64,000 nucleotides of DNA from assembly GCA_004794785.1 (NCBI GenBank), contig SJOL01008821.1, forward strand, positions 306,666-370,665, in the 5' to 3' direction. The position numbers and the translations under genes are program-made. Source of the DNA: Opisthorchis felineus (Eukaryota; Platyhelminthes; Trematoda; Opisthorchiida; Opisthorchiidae). This document shows positions 60,630 through 64,000 of this stretch, in pieces. How positions within the stretch are numbered: the stretch's first letter is position 1; each line of letters opens with the position of its first letter. The notes below the pieces were generated by a model. It was not told where the DNA came from. It did not search any database and saw only the letters and a program-made list of their open reading frames with translations.

Positions 60630-60935
60630 AGGATAAACTTATTTCGCAAAACACACTCATTCACAAGCAGATTTCGTTTTGCCGGTTCAAATACGAGACG
60701 GTCTCCGTGCAGCACATTCAGTTGAATGGTATCATAAACGAGAGATTGTCGGATTCGGCTGAGCCTCCGGTTTGAACCAAAATAGTGCGCAAATTATTCT
60801 GTTTCGTGGATTACCTCCACCTGTGGTTCAGGTTGGTAAAAACTCTTGAACTGCGCCTACCTGATGATTTCTAGGGAGGGCAAAACCGATCTTGGGATTT
60901 CGAAAAGTCTTCAGCAACCTTATGAGCATAGAGAA
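60630..60935 (+). mobile_element. Hammerhead short retroelement, decayed copy
   Basis: The body CGTGCAGCACATTCAGTTGA (about 60700), then CTGCGCCTACCTGATGA and CTTCAGCAACCTTATGAG match the 20.6-21.0 kb element. Upstream, ACACTCATTCACAAGCAGAT matches the same body in opposite orientation, so this locus too seems to be a partial inverted arrangement. Confidence 0.6.
60833..60913 (+). ncRNA. Hammerhead ribozyme copy, core G12 lost
   Basis: CTGATGA is intact at 60861-60867, but GAAA reads AAAA (G12 changed at 60882). Inner stem I GCCTAC against TTGGGA keeps only part of its pairs, and the outer stem is poor. It is not expected to cleave. Confidence 0.65.
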
Positions 60936-62111
60936 AAAAACTAATCTATATATGAAATACTAACTGACTTTCGGGTTGGGACTAATCATAGCTCCGTATT
61001 CATGCAGACCATGAGACCCAGAGATACGAATGGTTCCGAAACTGCAGAAGTAAATGTTGCCTTGCCAGATTATGCACAAAAAAGAAACACGGTCTAACAC
61101 TTTGCAGTAAACACACTCTTTTGGCTGGTCTAGTCTAGCCTCTCTGGTAAAACGAGCTGCGATAATTAAGTCTGCAACGATCGCAAATTTTCCTTAAGTT
61201 ATCCCCCCAGTGGCGAAATTTATCGTTTCTCCCGACAAACTATGAGTTACACGGGAAGTTTTATTTTCTAGCAAGTGACAGTTTATCATACACACTATGG
61301 TGTTTGTTACTCAATCCAGCCCTGTTAGCAGTCACGATAGTCGGGCTTTACAATGGATATGTACAGACGGTGCTGGATGTCGACTAAACCATAATGCCGA
61401 ATCACAACAAACACTGTGTTAGGATAACCCAAAAGGTATATACCACACTTTAATTGATCGACAATGCATGGTTAGAATAAAACTTGAGGCGCCTGAGTGA
61501 TGCCCATTACGTGGTGACAACCCGAAACGGTATGAGGTTGCGTCATGTAGTTCGGTCATTCCTCCGTGTAACGTAAGTTGGATTCCAGATAGTTGGTATC
61601 GATATAACAGGGAATATCAGCGTAACTGACCTGATCGAAAATGTGTGTACGCTCAGACTATTTTTGGATGTGGAGAGCGTGATATAAAAACTGACGTGTC
61701 TGTGCCCACCAAAATAAGCGTGGCACGCACGCAAAACTTTTCGGTCAGTGCATCCAGTTTGGAAAATATCCGCTGCATGCATTTTTCCGTAAAAATATCA
61801 TAGGTGGAATGCAGAAAAAGGTCCAAGAAAAAACGATCCTGATTCATGAAATGCTAAAACAGACATATACACACACCTCGACCCACGAATCAGAGGTGGT
61901 TGGTACTGATATGAAGAAGTTGTTCTGGATGTTACACTGTAATTAACACAACCTCCGGGAAGAACATCCAGCTTTCCGAAGTCGAAATCGGGGTTGTCGC
62001 TCTATGCTGCAGTCTTGCCCGTGGGAAAGGATCAGCTTGTTATACTGGATAACAAACGAAATTTTGGTCCTTAAGAAATCACTCTTTGCACACTGATTCT
62101 GCCTTTCATAC
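60936..62111. other. No well-supported gene
   Basis: Weak minus segments occur at 61653-61838 (acceptor catgaatcag) and 61877-62001 (FDFGKLDVLPGGCVNYSVTS; donor CGAG/GTGTGT). The latter is only 110 bp from 62112-62386, but the codon phases of the two do not match, so I do not join them. Confidence 0.3.
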
Positions 62112-62386
62112 CCACGGGTCACGTTGTAGTCACGCTGTTCCAGCACGATAAAATACCATATGTGTTGCCTGAATGGCGACATCCCGGTGCATCTTGGGAG
62201 AATCTGGATGCTTAATTGGCCATCAAATAACCCGAATGTCGAACCGAACATATCTGATGATGCACAGCAAGGTTTGTGCTTCTGACTCTGGTCAAGTTCT
62301 ACTGGGATGTGATGGCAGATAGATGATTCGATCCAAATTACTCGCCGAACGTTGTCTCGACCATGGAGAATGAAGTCCAACAGCAT
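62112..62386 (-). CDS. Candidate exon, unknown protein
   Basis: The acceptor is acaaaaaacccag and the donor is CGTGG/GTATGA. The frame includes DNVRRVIWIESSICHHIPVE and FGLFDGQLSIQILPRCTGMS. The acceptor tract is an artefact of the adjacent GTT microsatellite (62397-62413), which lowers confidence. The family is unknown. Confidence 0.22.
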
Positions 62387-62396
62387 CTGGGTTTTT

Positions 62397-62413
62397 TGTT
62401 GTTGTTGTTGTTG
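62397..62413. repeat. (GTT)n short microsatellite
   Basis: About six GTT units, read as an A-rich tract on the minus strand. Confidence 0.85.
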
Positions 62414-62772
62414 AGGAATTAGTGCGCCACATATTTTGGAATGCGTATCGGGAGCTTGATTTGTGCATACAAATGCATTATTTGGTATTCCTCACTGCGC
62501 CATTGCAAAGATGTTGCCAAGTTTTTCATTTTACCAGTTACCAGTTAACTAAAATCACACCCTAGACTGCGATGTGGTTGTTGACTGACGTTTATTACTC
62601 AAACCGAAATGACCTAAAGTTGCCGGATGCGTGTACCATTAGAAGGAAGCTGTTTATCAAGGGTCAATTTTGCAGTAAAGTGAAAAAGATGGTTCAACCA
62701 CCAGCAGAGTAGCTGGTAACCAGCAGTTACATTAGAGAGTATAAAAAGACTGTAAATTAAAAGTGTGCCTAC

Positions 62773-62876
62773 CTGAAAATGTCGAAATCGATATAAGGTT
62801 GATGGATACGACGATTCAAACAACGTGTGCCCAAGGGCCGCCACAGTCAACATGTCACGCATTTGATTTGGGCACC
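62773..62876 (-). CDS. Candidate internal exon (104 bp)
   Basis: The acceptor is caatgagttcag (weak tract) and the donor is TTTCAG/GTAGGC (strong). The frame starts with two bases of a split codon, then CPNQMRDMLTVAALGHTLFE, ending in FQ. Length and phase equal those at 13524-13627 and 20159-20262. An alternative acceptor at 62909 would extend it. Confidence 0.25.
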
Positions 62877-64000
62877 CTGAACTCATTGTTTCAGTCCAAC
62901 CAATGTCTCTGATCATTAAGTGAGGTTAAAACTAATAGGACAACCAGTGAAAAATCATGCTTCCTCTAGGCTTTCAAACTCGATATGACCAGTATGTACA
63001 TGTTACTTTGCACCTTATTAATTGATACCTTGACAAGTTACACGACATGGCACGAAATTACAGAGACCTGGTGTGAAATCGTTTTTAAGAGCATAGCTTG
63101 AGGCTCATCACTGAAATATACACGCTTTCTGGTGTGACGAAATCACAGCACCCTCCAGTATATGGGTCAAGTAAAAGATACAGCCAGATGTCAGGTCGCG
63201 AAGATGTGAAACAGCGGTTAATGACTTATATGCATTTTTGCGGATCGCCGAGAAACTTAGCCTCAGACTTATGATAAGTTATCCTGCAGCGAACGGTCAA
63301 AGTATGGTGAATAGACCTAGTGGCGTGATTCTCTATGGATTCGTACCATCCGCTGTAAAGTAAAATGTCAGTAAATATTAGCAAACTATTGGTCCACAAG
63401 GGCATGTGAGAGCATGAGGGTTGCTGGACATTTTTTTCATTCTCACACTTTTTAGACGGGATGCAAAGTCAACATCAGCGATGGTCTGGTTCCAGAAAGG
63501 ATAGTCTCAGTTAACGGCACATTGCAACAAGTATCGCTGGCCTTTGAACGGATTTGCAAGGCGTTTGAACAGGTACGTTCGGTTAGTTGACATGACTGAA
63601 GGAAAAAAACCTTGCAATCCTGCACATTTTTGCACAATATCTCCATGCTTTCCACACTCTATATGGTCATCTCTGGGCAAAACTCTGTTTTTGTTAAACG
63701 TGTACATATTGTTCCGCAGAAAAGGTGTTGCGAACACTCCTTTTTTTACTGTCTCAACTGTTCAGCACAGCTATAATTGAACGGGAACTCTGAGGTCAAA
63801 AGAACAAAATTGCAGTCTGTTTCACTAAACTTGATAAAATGTGAGGAAATGAGCATCATGAAAGAAGAGTGCACTAGTGGAGAGTTTGAGGTAGTGGAAA
63901 AGATGGGAACTATGTAAGAAGCCCTAAGTCATTAGAAAAAGCTATCAGAAACTGAGTGTCTTCAACTGAAGCCAGCAAGTAAATAGACGCATCTGAACAC

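Noticed and set aside
62254..62260. CTGATGA (plus strand)
   Set aside because: No GAAA or pairing flanks follow.
61877..62386. Joining the segments at 62112-62386 and 61877-62001 across a 110-bp intron
   Set aside because: The codon phase left by the first does not continue into the protein-like frame of the second.
1..64000. About two hundred open frames of 60-170 codons on both strands
   Set aside because: At this base composition six frames of 64 kb should give roughly this number by chance, and the longest (about 170 codons) is also near expectation. Only those with transposon motifs or good splice pairs were kept.

Overview
This window is non-coding-rich eukaryotic DNA. It has no bacterial gene layout: no operons, and no long open frames except in transposon relics. 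By eye the GC content is in the low forties. It carries Penelope-like retroelements (PLEs), a LINE relic, TA and ATG microsatellites, and dispersed short repeats built around a hammerhead self-cleaving ribozyme. Hammerhead short repeats together with PLEs are known from flatworms (for example the schistosome Sm-alpha SINEs), so a platyhelminth such as a fluke or tapeworm is my best guess. That is an inference and is not proven by any gene here.

The main result is a dispersed family of hammerhead-ribozyme repeats. The copy at 20803-20877 has an intact type I hammerhead: core CTGATGA, a 4-bp stem II, GAAA, a GGTC cleavage site, a 6-bp inner stem I and an outer stem I. A second copy at 23296-23370 on the other strand has exactly the same length. 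Its inner stem I differs by two compensated base pairs, which argues that the structure has been selected. More degraded copies lie at 20448-20522 (-), 60833-60913 (+), 40227-40297 (+), 10863-10935 (+), 15425-15500 (+) and, as a fragment, 43597-43640 (+). At 20.3-21.0 kb two copies form a head-to-head inverted pair. Similar inverted junctions occur at 43.4-43.6 and 60.6-60.9 kb.

From 30.06 to 32.09 kb lies a decayed Penelope-like element, with its reverse transcriptase followed by a GIY-YIG-type endonuclease domain, broken by several frameshifts and stops. A second PLE relic of a different subfamily lies at 33.5-34.55 kb. The C-terminal part of a LINE reverse-transcriptase ORF lies on the minus strand at 35.6-36.26 kb. 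These autonomous elements could have supplied retrotransposition machinery. PLEs are known to carry hammerheads in their terminal repeats, but nothing here proves that the hammerhead repeats depend on these copies.

Host genes: outside the transposons, the number and maximum length (about 170 codons) of open frames match chance for 64 kb of this composition. I list the open segments with the best splice-site pairs as candidate exons with low confidence. Most are on the minus strand, but that partly reflects how I searched. None matches a protein family I can name.
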